A stretch of DNA of 64,000 nucleotides from NCBI RefSeq assembly GCF_900101965.1, contig NZ_FNAP01000014.1, positions 50,600 through 114,599 of the forward strand, read 5' to 3'. A model generated the notes under the pieces. That model saw nothing but the letters and a program-made list of their open reading frames with translations. It ran no database searches and was not told the DNA's origin. A program made the position numbers and the translations under genes. The DNA comes from Rhodospira trueperi (GTDB taxonomy: Bacteria; Pseudomonadota; Alphaproteobacteria; Rhodospirillales; Rhodospirillaceae). Position 1 is the first letter of the stretch. Each line of letters starts with the position of its first letter. Below are positions 1-7,867 of the stretch, in pieces.

Positions 1-2
1 GC

Positions 3-218
3 GAGCACTCCCGCAAGCCCGACGAACTCTATGACCTGATCGAGGCGTGCTCGCCGGGGCCGCGCCTGGAACTGTTCGCGCGCGGTACCCGGCCGGGTTG
101 GACCTGCTGGGGCAATCAGGCCGACGAGGGATACGCGCCGACCTGGGCGACCTACGCCAACCACAGCGCCAGTGGGCGTGCGGGTCAGTCCAAGTCCGAC
201 CTGACGTCGAACGGCTGA
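3..218 (+). CDS. MT-A70 family adenine methyltransferase, C-terminal part
   Basis: The frame is open from the window edge to a TGA at 216-218, and only the last 71 residues are present. They read EHSRKPDELYDLIEACSPG, then RLELFAR and RPGWTCWGNQ. This is the hallmark C-terminus of MT-A70 (METTL3-like) N6-adenine DNA/RNA methyltransferases found in phages and bacterial genomes. The catalytic DPPW motif would lie upstream of the window. The 3' end overlaps the convergent reductase gene by 34 bp. In bacteria such genes are often orphan methylases or prophage-borne; the context here is too short to decide. Confidence 0.8.
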   Translation, partial: EHSRKPDELYDLIEACSPGPRLELFARGTRPGWTCWGNQADEGYAPTWATYANHSASGRAGQSKSDLTSNG

Positions 219-739
219 CGCATGCGATAGGTGAGTTGCGCCACGCCGCCCCCATGCTGCCGCACCCGCGCCAGGGAAGGCGACAGCCGGGAGGGCACGT
301 CCGGGAACAGCGGCCGGCCCAGGCCGAGCCAGACCGGGATGACGAACATATCGATCTGGTCCACGCATCCATGGTGCAGGAACAGTGCGATGGTGCGCGC
401 GCCGCCCACGACCCAGGTGTCGCCGTCGTCATGATCGCGAGCCCGGGTGATCAGGCTGGGGATGTCGTCCTCCCAACGGCGCACACCGGGCGGAAGGGCT
501 CCGGTCAGCGGCCGGCGGCTGATGACGCGGCACGGTTTGTCGCCGTAGGGCCACGGGCCCAGCGAGGCCGTCTGGTCATAGGTGGCGCGTCCCATGATGA
601 GGAGGCCGACCTCCTCGAAAAAACTTGCGTACCCGAGATTCTGATCCTCGAACGGCGCCAGCCAGTCAACGCCCCCATCGGGGGACGCGATGAAACCGTC
701 CAGACTGACGGCCACATAGAGACGAACCGAGGCAACCAT
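185..739 (-). CDS. Dihydrofolate reductase family protein (RibD C-terminal-like)
   Basis: The 184-residue product begins MVASVRLYVAVSLDGFIASPDGG. The VSLDGFIA pattern is typical of the N-terminal strand and loop of RibD_C/DHFR-fold reductases. LIMGRATYDQ (the substrate/NADPH loop) and WVVGGARTIALFL (the GG nucleotide-binding turn) follow in the expected order and spacing. The ATG at 739 was preferred to an upstream in-frame ATG at 799 because the conserved domain starts immediately after it. Members are cytosolic NADPH-dependent reductases of mostly unknown substrate, distinct from housekeeping FolA. The gene is convergent with the MT-A70 gene and stands alone. Confidence 0.75.
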   Translation of the reverse strand: MVASVRLYVAVSLDGFIASPDGGVDWLAPFEDQNLGYASFFEEVGLLIMGRATYDQTASLGPWPYGDKPCRVISRRPLTGALPPGVRRWEDDIPSLITRARDHDDGDTWVVGGARTIALFLHHGCVDQIDMFVIPVWLGLGRPLFPDVPSRLSPSLARVRQHGGGVAQLTYRMRQPFDVRSDLD

Positions 740-902
740 GGGCACACCAATCGCGGTGATCGTGCGAACGCGTATCGCCCATTGGCGCCCGACAGGCACG
801 ACCCGTCAAGGGGTTACGATCACAGTCGCACGGGAAAACTGAACAATGGTCGGGGCCGGCCCAGTGTTTCCCGTCCCCGCAGCCGAACCGAGTCCGCACA
901 CG

Positions 903-934
903 AAAAAGGCGCCCTCTGTCAAGAGAGCGCCCTT
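903..934 (-). terminator. Rho-independent terminator after tRNA-Pro
   Basis: On the minus strand, a GGCGC..CTCT / AGAG..GCGCC stem closes a short GACA-type loop and is followed by TTTTT. It starts 20 nt after the CCA end of tRNA-Pro, the expected place for tRNA transcript termination. Confidence 0.8.
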
Positions 935-954
935 CCGTAAGTGCTTGATTTTAT

Positions 955-1031
<77 letters not shown>

Positions 1032-1213
1032 AATTCGAGGCCAGCACCGTCCGGCGCCAGCGGGAGAGGCACTATACCGATGCCTCCCACGCCATGCAAT
1101 ATCCGCGACGGCGCCGTCACCAACCGGAGCCTGGGGGCATGATCGGGGTCTGGTCATGGTGCCGCCGCCGGTCCAGGATGGAGGGCAGGCAGCACAGGAA
1201 GGACGAGTCCACC

Positions 1214-1522
1214 ATGGAAACCCCTTATCCCGGGATCGACGAGGACGACATGGGCGGCATGACCGACCGGGGCCGCATTCTGCGCGACGCATGGGCGTTC
1301 GGCCTCATGCCGGAGACCGAGACCGGCGCGGGCTGGACCCGCAAGCGGTTCGAGGACCTGTGGGCTCGGGTGGAGCAGGAATGGCAGCGGTACGACTTCC
1401 GGGTGGCCAACTTGCCCGACGAGGTGCGCGCCCGCTTCGAGCGCATCCAGGCCGAGGCCCTGGCCGCCGCCCGCGCCGCCGGTTGGGATCCCGACGGCGA
1501 CCTCGCCGACGAGGCGGACTGA
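1214..1522 (+). CDS. Hypothetical acidic protein, 102 aa
   Basis: The ATG at 1214 has a good Shine-Dalgarno sequence, AGGAAGGA, at 1196-1203. The product is a small soluble acidic protein with no signal peptide or membrane segment. Visible features are an Asp/Glu/Met-rich N-terminus (GIDEDDMGGM), a central RILRDAWAFGLMP segment and a predicted helix (EVRARFERIQAEALAAARAAG) with an acidic tail. The open frame extends upstream through the tRNA, but the ribosome-binding site decides the start. I do not recognise the family. Codon use and GC are like the neighbours, so it is probably a real lineage-specific gene. Confidence 0.65.
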   Translation: METPYPGIDEDDMGGMTDRGRILRDAWAFGLMPETETGAGWTRKRFEDLWARVEQEWQRYDFRVANLPDEVRARFERIQAEALAAARAAGWDPDGDLADEAD

Positions 1523-1627
1523 TGGGGCCGGGGTCGCACAAACCGTCGAGGACTCAAAGATTTTGCGAGAATGGGGGCGATCTGTTGTTTTATGGTGGCG
1601 TTCGGACCCCTTCCTTGGAGCCAGACG

Positions 1628-2224
1628 ATGACGGACACGACGAGCAAGGCGGGCAAGGAGTACCTCGACCCCCGCAAGGAATTGGATGAGTCCGGGCGGC
1701 CGCGCCTTCGCAGCCGCGAGCTTTTTTACAGCGGCAGGGTGATCTTCGAGGAGGGCGACCAGGGTCAGCACGCCTACTACATTGAGAAAGGCCGGGTGGA
1801 AATCAGTGTCCGGGCCGGCTCCCACCGGGTTGTCGTGTCCGAACTCGGGTCCGGGGAGGTCTTCGGGGAAATGGCGCTGCTGTCGAATCAGCGCCGCGCG
1901 GCCACCGTCAAGGCCATGGAAGACACCACGGTCACCGTTATTTCACAGAACGAGTTGCAGAAAAAACTGGGCAAGATTGAGGATGTCGTCATCCGTTCCC
2001 TGATCTTTCTGCTGATCGACCGGCTGAAGAAGGCCAACAAGGGGCAAGCCCAGCAATACACGCGACTCGCCGATTTCCAGGACCGTATGATGGGCATCCA
2101 CCATAGGATCGACAAGGAATTCGACGAGAAGCAACGCGAGGCGATGCGCGAGGAAATCGCCCCGCTTCTGGGACAGCTTGAGGCCGTGCTGGACAAATAC
2201 GCGCAGCGCAAACAGAAGGCCTAA
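1628..2224 (+). CDS. Cyclic nucleotide-binding (cNMP) domain protein
   Basis: The 198-residue cytosolic protein has one cNMP-binding (CAP_ED) beta-roll at about residues 30-130. The key elements are the GDQGQHAYYIEKGRVEI strand pair and the phosphate-binding cassette FGEMALL..QRRAATVKA. The Glu and Arg of that cassette, needed to contact the ribose and cyclic phosphate, are present. No helix-turn-helix follows; the C-terminus is a charged helical/coiled-coil segment (DKEFDEKQREAMREE). It is therefore more likely a cNMP sensor that regulates by protein contact than a CRP/FNR transcription factor. The start was chosen at ATG 1628 with TTGGAG upstream. The next gene converges on it. Confidence 0.82.
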   Translation: MTDTTSKAGKEYLDPRKELDESGRPRLRSRELFYSGRVIFEEGDQGQHAYYIEKGRVEISVRAGSHRVVVSELGSGEVFGEMALLSNQRRAATVKAMEDTTVTVISQNELQKKLGKIEDVVIRSLIFLLIDRLKKANKGQAQQYTRLADFQDRMMGIHHRIDKEFDEKQREAMREEIAPLLGQLEAVLDKYAQRKQKA

Positions 2225-2395
2225 GCTTCACGGCGACGCGGCCGAGACACCCCTTCGAAGGCCGACTGCGGCGCCCCATGGCTTTTTGCGGCTTGGTCCG
2301 TGCCACGCGCCTCGGAACCACCGGCATTCAGATGACTCCACATGGGTCCGGACGCCGGGCGGGACGTTGCGGCCAGGCCACCCGAACCGCTTGGG

Positions 2396-2433
2396 CGTCG
2401 CGCCCCGTTCCGAATCGCTCGGGATTTGCACTA
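2396..2433 (-). repeat. Partial copy of 107-bp CTAG-bounded dispersed repeat
   Basis: On the minus strand it begins TAGTGCAAATCCCGAGCG and continues through the GATTCGGAACG core. It matches the first ~38 bp of the full repeat at 21064-21170. The first three bases are the TAG stop codon of the chemoreceptor gene. Confidence 0.75.
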
Positions 2434-4410
2434 ACCGCGCTCGTAGCGCGCAAGGAGGGCCTTGAGCTTCCCGGTTTCCGCGTCGCCGACATCCAGCCGG
2501 ATGTGGGTGGCCGCGTCGGTGGTCGTGACAATGCTGCCGGGCAGGGTGCCGATGTCCGAAAGGGTGATCTCGAACGCCTTGTCCTGGGCGTCCTTCATCA
2601 CGCGGTCCAGCGTGCCGACGCCGCTGAGGGACAGCTCTTGCAACAGGCAGGACTGCTTGGAACCGTTCGGGAAGGTCAGCGTCGCCGCCACGTTGACGGT
2701 GCGCAGGCGATTGCCCTCGCGATCCTCGTCGCTGCTGGAACGGATGATGCGTTCCAGCGAGGTCTGCATGGCCGCCACTCGCGTGCGCACCTCCTCCGCC
2801 GATGCCTTGACGGACCGTGCATGCCCGCCGGTGGTCTCGCTGCTCTGAGAGACGCTGTTGATGTTGTCCGAGGAGTCCTGCGTGCTGCGCGCGGCCAACT
2901 GCGCGTTGTGGCTGATCTCTCCGGTGGCCGCGGTCTGTTCCTCCACCGCCGCTGAAATGGCCGTCGAGATTTCGTTGAGTTGTCCGATCACGGTGCTGAT
3001 GCGCTCGATCGCCTCAACGGCCTTGTTGGTGGCCGCCTGCATGCCCCCGATCTGGGCCGCGATATCCTCGGTCGCCTTGGCGGTCTGTGTGGCCAGGGTC
3101 TTGACCTCGTTGGCGACCACGGCGAAGCCCTTACCGGCCTCGCCGGCGCGGGCCGCCTCGATGGTGGCGTTCAGGGCCAGAAGATTGGTTTGCTTGGCGA
3201 TGTCGCTGATCAGGTTGACGACGTCACCGATCTCGTTGGCCGCCTTGGCCAAGCCCGAGACGTGCTCATTGGTCGCGTTGGCCTCGTCCACCGCAAGCCG
3301 GGCCACATCGGCGGCGTTGCTGACTTGGCCGCCGATCTCGGAGATGGAGTTGGAGAGTTCCTCTGAGGCGGCTGCCACGGCGTCCACGTTGTTGGACGCA
3401 TCGCGGGACGCGGACGCGGCCGCGTCGGCGCCATGCTCTGTCTCGCTCACGGCCTTGGTCATGGCGATCGCGGCGTCGTGCATGGTGCCTGCCTCCGACA
3501 GCACCGTGGCGAGGGCCCTCCGCACCTCTTCGTCCAGGGCGTTGGTCAACGCCAACATCTCGCCACGCACCCGGCGCGCGTTGCGGCGCTGCTGGGTGGC
3601 CTGCTCGCTCTGCAGGCGCTGGACCTCCTGGGCATTGTCCTTGAAGACCTCAATGGCCCCGGCCATCTCGCCGATCTCGTCGCGGCGGTTGGTGTCGGGG
3701 ATGACGGTCTCTAGGTTGCCGCCGGCCAGCGCGGTCATCGCCTTGGTCAGGTGCTTCAGCGGGTGCGTGATGCCGCGAATGACGATGAAGGCCGTGCCAG
3801 CGGCCAGCGCCATGACGACCAGGGCGATTGCGGCAAGGTTCAAGCCTTTTTCCATGGCAGCCGCGTCGACGTCGCTGACATAAACACCGGTGCCGATCAT
3901 CCAGTCCCAGGGGTCGAACCCGGCCGCCCACGAGACCTTGGGCTCCGGCTTGGTCTGTCCGGCCCGCGGGAACCGATAGGAAACCGCGCCGCCGCCGGTG
4001 CGGGCCGCCGCGATCATGTCCGCCACCATGGGCTCTCCGTCTGAATCCCTCAGATCCAGTTTGTTGGTCCCTTCCCATTCCGGTCGCGGGGGCATCGCCC
4101 TGGCCAGCCCGTCGTACTCATAGACGAAGACGTATTCGGCTCCACCCGAGTAGCGGATGGCCCGAATCGCTTCAAGCGCCCGGGTCTGCGCCGTTGCGGT
4201 CTCCAGTTCGCCCGCCTCGGCGCGCTCATGATAGTGGGCGGCGATCTCGCGGGCGGCTTCGGCCATGGCGCGGACCTGGGCCTGCCGTTCCTCCACAACG
4301 GCGTCGCGACTGAAGGTCACGGCAACGGCGATGAGCGTGACGATCCCCAATGTGGCCACAAGCGTGGGGAACCAGATTTTGACGCTGATCCTGATACTGT
4401 TCAGGCTCAT
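2431..4410 (-). CDS. Methyl-accepting chemotaxis protein with Cache and C-terminal PilZ domains
   Basis: The 659-residue inner-membrane chemoreceptor starts at ATG 4410, preceded by GGGAAGG. Domain order is TM1 (about 11-33), a periplasmic single Cache/sCache_2 domain (about 40-185, with [10 protein letters not shown] and [17 protein letters not shown]), TM2 (about 192-213), HAMP (about 214-265) and the MCP signalling domain. The signalling-domain hairpin tip is [20 protein letters not shown]. The last ~100 residues form a PilZ-like domain with an Arg-rich lead (NRLRTVNV) and ELSLSGVG, resembling the D/NxSxxG c-di-GMP motif. It should feed a CheA pathway and may also sense c-di-GMP. The STAS gene just upstream on the same strand may be co-transcribed. 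Its TAG stop lies in a dispersed repeat. Confidence 0.92.
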   Translation of the reverse strand: MSLNSIRISVKIWFPTLVATLGIVTLIAVAVTFSRDAVVEERQAQVRAMAEAAREIAAHYHERAEAGELETATAQTRALEAIRAIRYSGGAEYVFVYEYDGLARAMPPRPEWEGTNKLDLRDSDGEPMVADMIAAARTGGGAVSYRFPRAGQTKPEPKVSWAAGFDPWDWMIGTGVYVSDVDAAAMEKGLNLAAIALVVMALAAGTAFIVIRGITHPLKHLTKAMTALAGGNLETVIPDTNRRDEIGEMAGAIEVFKDNAQEVQRLQSEQATQQRRNARRVRGEMLALTNALDEEVRRALATVLSEAGTMHDAAIAMTKAVSETEHGADAAASASRDASNNVDAVAAASEELSNSISEIGGQVSNAADVARLAVDEANATNEHVSGLAKAANEIGDVVNLISDIAKQTNLLALNATIEAARAGEAGKGFAVVANEVKTLATQTAKATEDIAAQIGGMQAATNKAVEAIERISTVIGQLNEISTAISAAVEEQTAATGEISHNAQLAARSTQDSSDNINSVSQSSETTGGHARSVKASAEEVRTRVAAMQTSLERIIRSSSDEDREGNRLRTVNVAATLTFPNGSKQSCLLQELSLSGVGTLDRVMKDAQDKAFEITLSDIGTLPGSIVTTTDAATHIRLDVGDAETGKLKALLARYERG

Positions 4411-4584
4411 AAACCTTCCCTTTCTCGTCGGCGGTCGAGTCGGGTTCTCGTGGCGTGAACGCGGGGGGGCAGGCACGGGCGATCCGTCGCGGCGTGAGCC
4501 GCGCAGTCCTCTGGGCGACGGGTGAGGCACGATGCGGGCGCGCTTGTGCGCGTTGATGTGCCATTCACCTCCGGCGTGATCGAA

Positions 4585-4896
4585 TCAGGACCCTTGGCGG
4601 ATCGAGAAAAGCATGTCGAATCGGGCCAGGGACAAAAGCTCGCTGACCTGCCCCGTGGGATTGGTCAGCACGACACTCACTCCCCTTTTTGAGGCCTGTT
4701 CGCGCAAGGTGATCAAGAAGCCGAGGCCGGCGGAGTCCATGTAGTCAAGACCTGCGAGGTCGACGGACAGTTGCCCCGTGCTACGGGACAGGGCATCTGA
4801 AGCGGCACGGTCAAAAGCCATTCGGTCAGCAAAGACCAGCTGCCCTTGCAGGCGAATCACCGTTGCGCCGGCGATTTGAGCGATTTCGTGCTTCAT
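4585..4896 (-). CDS. STAS domain protein (anti-sigma factor antagonist-like)
   Basis: The 103-residue single-domain protein spans a whole STAS fold. It shows the early strand GATVIRLQGQLVFADR and the phospho-acceptor region DYMDSAGLGFLI. Ser55 there corresponds to the serine phosphorylated by anti-sigma kinases in SpoIIAA/RsbV proteins. The start is ATG 4896 with GAGAAGGAT upstream on the minus strand. It sits 174 bp upstream of the chemoreceptor gene in the same direction. No cognate kinase (HATPase) or phosphatase is encoded nearby, so its partner is unknown. Cytosolic. Confidence 0.85.
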   Translation of the reverse strand: MKHEIAQIAGATVIRLQGQLVFADRMAFDRAASDALSRSTGQLSVDLAGLDYMDSAGLGFLITLREQASKRGVSVVLTNPTGQVSELLSLARFDMLFSIRQGS

Positions 4897-5096
4897 GCAA
4901 GTGATCCTTCTCGAAGGTGACAGAAAAACCCAAGGGGTTCCCGATTCTCGAAAAACGCAGAAAAACCGATGTGTTGCATGCAATCGAATTGTGCACGAAC
5001 CCATTGATTAAGAAAACAGGTTTCAGAGGTGGGGGGGAGTCCTGCGCACTAAGGCAAACGCGCCAGCGGAACCGCAGGGTTCCGGGCGGCCTTTGA

Positions 5097-5120
5097 CCCA
5101 TGAGGCTGGTGCCTCATGGG
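5097..5120. repeat. Perfect 10-bp inverted repeat, 4-nt loop
   Basis: CCCATGAGGC (5097-5106) and GCCTCATGGG (5111-5120) are exact reverse complements around a TGGT loop. No T-run follows on either strand. It could be an operator or a Rho-dependent 3' hairpin. It lies upstream of the STAS/chemoreceptor pair. Confidence 0.6.
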
Positions 5121-5621
5121 GGATGATCCGTAGACCAAGATTGATTGTTTGACTATAGGGCGAACGGCATAGACTTTCCATAAGTAAGGCCGGCAGCACG
5201 CAGCGCCAGTAATGGGAGCTTCTCTTTTAAAGGTCGTGGCGTCGAGATGCTCCCAAAGCGGTTAAATATATAATGTTATATTTTATACTATGCAAGTATA
5301 GAGCGAAGCGAAATTCCGTATCAATGACCAATAGTCCAGAGTGCGAGAATGCCTCGTGAATTTATCATACCAGATATGCGTGCGTTGCGCGAAAAGGCGT
5401 TCTTTCAATTGATGCGAAGCCTGGGCGTTCGGCATTGGTGGGACGCTTCCTCATTCCGTCCCCGTGTTGCACATTTGTATTTTTTTAATGGGGTATGCGG
5501 CGTTGTGTTGCGCCTATTCGTCGTCGCAACGGGCTATGGTGGCGCGGGATGGTTCCGCCCCGCCCCGCCGGGCCGCTTGACGCGGTTTCGACACCGGCGG
5601 GAGAGGCCCGCAGGATGCCTG
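5121..5621. other. Gene-poor, AT-rich intergenic stretch
   Basis: About 500 bp carries no gene I can support. The part from about 5255 to 5500 is strikingly AT-rich for this genome (for example AAATATATAATGTTATATTT around 5264-5283). An open frame from ATG 5349 runs into the antisense of the next gene and resembles no known protein. The composition suggests a decayed insertion or a promoter/nucleoid-protein region. Confidence 0.5.
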
Positions 5622-6167
5622 TCACTCGGCGGCGAGGAGGCTTACGGGATCGGGGACGGGGGCGGCATCCAGGTCGTGGTCCGGGGGACACCGGGTGGCG
5701 GACAGCGGCCAGACCCCGCGCTCCACGCGCGGCTGCATCGCCCCGGCGAGCCGGCGCAACGCGGCCCGCAACAGCGCCCGCGCCCCGATATCGATGCGCA
5801 GGGCAAGGCGATCAACCGCGTCCTCGCTGATTTCGCCGGCCAGCGCCGCGTCCAGCACCCAGGCCATCAGGCGCGCGTCCGGTTCGCGCGGTGGCTCGCC
5901 CGGCCGGCCGAGGTCAAGCGGTTCGTCGGCATGGGCGGCGATCACCAGCATCATCCCGTCCAGCGGCGCCAGCGCGTTCAGCAGCCCGGCCGCGCCCATC
6001 CGTCGGACGGTGACGTCGGGGAACGGAACCACGGGACCTGGCGCGTCTGAAATTACGTCGTCGTGGACGGGGCAGCGGCGCCAGGCGCGGGCGGCGTCGA
6101 GCAGAACGAGGGCGTGGCGGCCCGGTTCGCCGCCTTGACGGGGAAAGGCAACGATGGTGGGATCCAT
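5622..6167 (-). CDS. Hypothetical protein, divergent arm of the ferrosome-like cluster
   Basis: The 181-residue soluble protein starts at ATG 6167 (weak CGGAGAC upstream). An earlier in-frame ATG at 6269 would overlap the upstream gene. No signal peptide or clear membrane span is visible. The protein is Ala/Arg/Pro-rich with a helical C-terminal half (ALRIDIGARALLRAALRRLAGAM) and contains two cysteines (residues RCPVHDD and TRCPPDHD). I do not recognise the family. It lies 64 bp downstream of the small membrane-protein gene on the same strand. The pair diverges from the HMA2/MamC-like/ATPase operon, so a role with that system is plausible but inferred only from position. Confidence 0.6.
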   Translation of the reverse strand: MDPTIVAFPRQGGEPGRHALVLLDAARAWRRCPVHDDVISDAPGPVVPFPDVTVRRMGAAGLLNALAPLDGMMLVIAAHADEPLDLGRPGEPPREPDARLMAWVLDAALAGEISEDAVDRLALRIDIGARALLRAALRRLAGAMQPRVERGVWPLSATRCPPDHDLDAAPVPDPVSLLAAE

Positions 6168-6231
6168 GACGTGTCTCCGTGCGGATCGGAAGCAAACTCT
6201 GGGCGCGATCGAACGGGAGCATGAGGCCGGC

Positions 6232-6585
6232 TCATACCCGGCCTCCACCTCCGCCGTTCCGGGCGCCATAAAGGGTCGTGTGCCAATAGGACGCGCCCAG
6301 CAGGGCGACGCCGGCCACCATGTGGGCCATGCGGGCGGACTCGGTGTCGCGCCGGCTGCCCCGGGCGCACAGGTATCCGGTGAAGACCAGCGCTCCCAGG
6401 GACGCGACCATGGCGTTCTTGGCCCTCGTCTTTTCGCGCTGGCGGGCCTTGGCCACCGCCTTGGGGTCGGTCGCGCGGGGCGCGGGCGCCGACGGCCCGG
6501 GGCGGTTGGTCGCCGGATGGACGGTGACGTTGGACGGTCGTGTCGACGGCGAAAGGTGGGGGTGCGATGGGGGGGCGTCGGTCAT
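6232..6585 (-). CDS. Small membrane protein, divergent arm of the ferrosome-like cluster
   Basis: The 117-residue protein has a disordered, Pro/Thr-rich N-terminus (about 1-40) and a basic stretch (KAVAKARQREKTRAKNA). Two hydrophobic helices follow: about 58-74 (MVASLGALVFTGYLCA) and about 87-106 (MAHMVAGVALLGASYWHT). The second ends in HTTLYG. AGGAG lies upstream of ATG 6585. I cannot place it in a named family. The basic region before a membrane hairpin would suit a protein on an organelle or inner-membrane surface. It is the first gene of the leftward arm and faces the shared intergenic region with the Fur-box-like palindrome. Confidence 0.65.
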   Translation of the reverse strand: MTDAPPSHPHLSPSTRPSNVTVHPATNRPGPSAPAPRATDPKAVAKARQREKTRAKNAMVASLGALVFTGYLCARGSRRDTESARMAHMVAGVALLGASYWHTTLYGARNGGGGGRV

Positions 6586-6645
6586 CGGGTGGCGGCTCCT
6601 GAGAGTAGGTCGGATCGGGATGGAACCGCGAAACCAGGGAAAAGC

Positions 6646-6685
6646 CGGCGACCGGGCCGAAGGTCCCTGAAAGACCCGGTCGCCG
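6646..6685. repeat. 11-bp perfect inverted repeat in the divergent promoter region
   Basis: CGGCGACCGGG (6646-6656) pairs exactly with CCCGGTCGCCG (6675-6685) across an 18-nt loop. The flanks are also loosely complementary (CCGCGAAACC versus AGTTTCACGG). It lies 60-100 bp upstream of the leftward small membrane-protein gene and could form a structured 5' UTR. Confidence 0.55.
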
Positions 6686-6764
6686 TAGGGGAGGTACCAG
6701 TTTCACGGAAGGAGGTGACGGAGTCTCCGGCGCCACATCCTTAAACGCCGTGACGGTATTCCAT

Positions 6765-6781
6765 TTGCGAGTCAGTCGCAA
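6765..6781. promoter_or_regulatory. Fur-box-like palindrome between divergent cluster arms
   Basis: TTGCGA-GTCAG-TCGCAA is a 17-bp palindrome (6-5-6). Its 15-bp core TGCGAGTCAGTCGCA follows the 7-1-7 layout of Fur boxes (TGNNANTNANTNNCA) and resembles sites seen before iron-uptake genes in alphaproteobacteria. It is about 180 bp from the leftward start (6585) and 300 bp from the rightward start (7083). Confidence 0.6.
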
Positions 6782-6844
6782 TAGCACGTGTGCGGGACAG
6801 CAGGGCGCGCACCCCGCCCAACCCCCAAAAAGACCGCCCGTGGT

Positions 6845-6953
6845 CTTGGCCGGGTTGCGTGCGTTCCGACGCCCTCGACGCTCCCTAATGATTTGATGTT
6901 TAAACAAACCGTCGTCGCGATTCGGTCCGGATCACTCGGGATTGGTGCTGTAT
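6845..6953 (-). repeat. Degenerate copy of the 107-bp dispersed repeat
   Basis: On the minus strand it reads AATCCCGAGTGATCCGGACC, then CGCGACGACGGTTTG and AACATCAAAT. This matches the repeat core in order, with a 2-base insertion near the start and decayed CTAG ends. It lies inside the promoter region of the rightward ferrosome-like operon. Confidence 0.7.
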
Positions 6954-7082
6954 GTCGCCTAACAACCCCGCGCAGAAAAGGGTTTAAGGGGGTTCGAGAC
7001 AGGGCTTTCGTCGCCTTTGACGGGCGGTTGCTTCCGCCTAGTGTGCGGATCCTGTTCCCCGTTGCCCGTGCCGTTTGGACCC

Positions 7083-7460
7083 ATGACCGCCCCTGCCACC
7101 ACCGACGCCGCGCCTTCGGCGCGTCCCGATCCCCTGACCGTGTTTCTGCATCTTCGGCCGCACCTGTCGCTGGTCCATCAGGTGCCGGGCCGCGTGCGGT
7201 TGCGCATCGGCTCCGGAGCGCTGGCCGTTCTAGCGCGTCTCGGGGCCGGGGCCTGGGCGGTCGACGACCTGGCCCCGTTGTTCGCGCCCGGCACGGTGCG
7301 GTTGAATGCCGGCGCCCGATCCGTGGTCATCACCCATGACGCGGTCCGCTTCCCGCCCGTCTTCTGGCACGACTGCCTGGACGGCCCGGAGGAGACGGCG
7401 CGCGCCCGGCTTGCCGAGACCTTCCCGGAGCACACGTCCGACATGGAGACCGTTACATGA
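7083..7460 (+). CDS. HMA2-like protein, first gene of ferrosome-like operon
   Basis: The 125-residue protein has a core HLSLVHQVPGRVRLRIGSG, the H-x-(V/L)PGR(V/L)R(L/F)R signature of HMA2-type (ferredoxin-like) domains. These resemble heavy-metal-associated domains but lack the metal-binding CxxC, which is also absent here. There is no signal peptide or clear membrane span. The start is ATG 7083. Its stop overlaps the next ATG (ATGA at 7457-7460), so the genes are translationally coupled. HMA2-like proteins commonly accompany FezB-type P1B ATPases. A role in ferrosome assembly or iron handling is inferred from context. Confidence 0.72.
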   Translation: MTAPATTDAAPSARPDPLTVFLHLRPHLSLVHQVPGRVRLRIGSGALAVLARLGAGAWAVDDLAPLFAPGTVRLNAGARSVVITHDAVRFPPVFWHDCLDGPEETARARLAETFPEHTSDMETVT

Positions 7461-7867
7461 GTCAGGATTTCGCCAACAGGGGCGGCGGCCTTGTCGCGCC
7501 GTACGCTTACCCCCACGCGCCGGCTGGCCTTGGCATGCCGACGGACACCCTGGTCCGGGCTGGCGCGGTCGGCGCGCTGGTCGGCGCCACCGGCGCCATC
7601 GCTTCGACTTGGCCACGCCTGCGCGAAGGCGGACCGGCGCGCGACGCCGCGCTGAAGGACGTGGCGGTGACCGCCGGCAAGACCGGGCTGGCGACCGGCC
7701 TGGGCGCCCTGGCCGCGAACAGCCTGCGCGGCGGCCCTCTGGTCTCGGCAGCGGTCATGGTGGCCACCGGCGCGGTGGCGCTGCGCCTGATGAGCAAGGG
7801 CCGGCCCGGCGCGAAACAGACCCAGGACGACACCCAGGCCCGCCCCGAGACCGGAGAGACGGCATGA
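7457..7867 (+). CDS. MamC/Mms13-like Gly/Ala-rich membrane protein
   Basis: The 136-residue protein has two hydrophobic Gly/Ala-rich helices. The first is about 37-55 (VRAGAVGALVGATGAIAST) and the second about 88-118 (GLGALAANSLRGG..VSAAVMVATGAVAL). They are separated by a charged loop (PRLREGGPARDAALKDVAVTAGKTGLATG). The layout and the GALVGA...DTGK/TAGKTGLATGL-type signature resemble MamC (Mms13), the most abundant magnetosome membrane protein. Here it sits beside a FezB-like ATPase, so it may coat or shape an iron-storage vesicle. It is coupled by ATGA overlaps at both ends. Similarity is judged by eye; a structural search would settle it. Confidence 0.6.
   Translation: MSQDFANRGGGLVAPYAYPHAPAGLGMPTDTLVRAGAVGALVGATGAIASTWPRLREGGPARDAALKDVAVTAGKTGLATGLGALAANSLRGGPLVSAAVMVATGAVALRLMSKGRPGAKQTQDDTQARPETGETA

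Noticed and set aside
5349..6050. An open frame from ATG 5349 running through the AT-rich region.
   Set aside because: Only the first ~60 codons are outside the antisense of the next gene. No family match and a frame forced by GC-rich antisense sequence.
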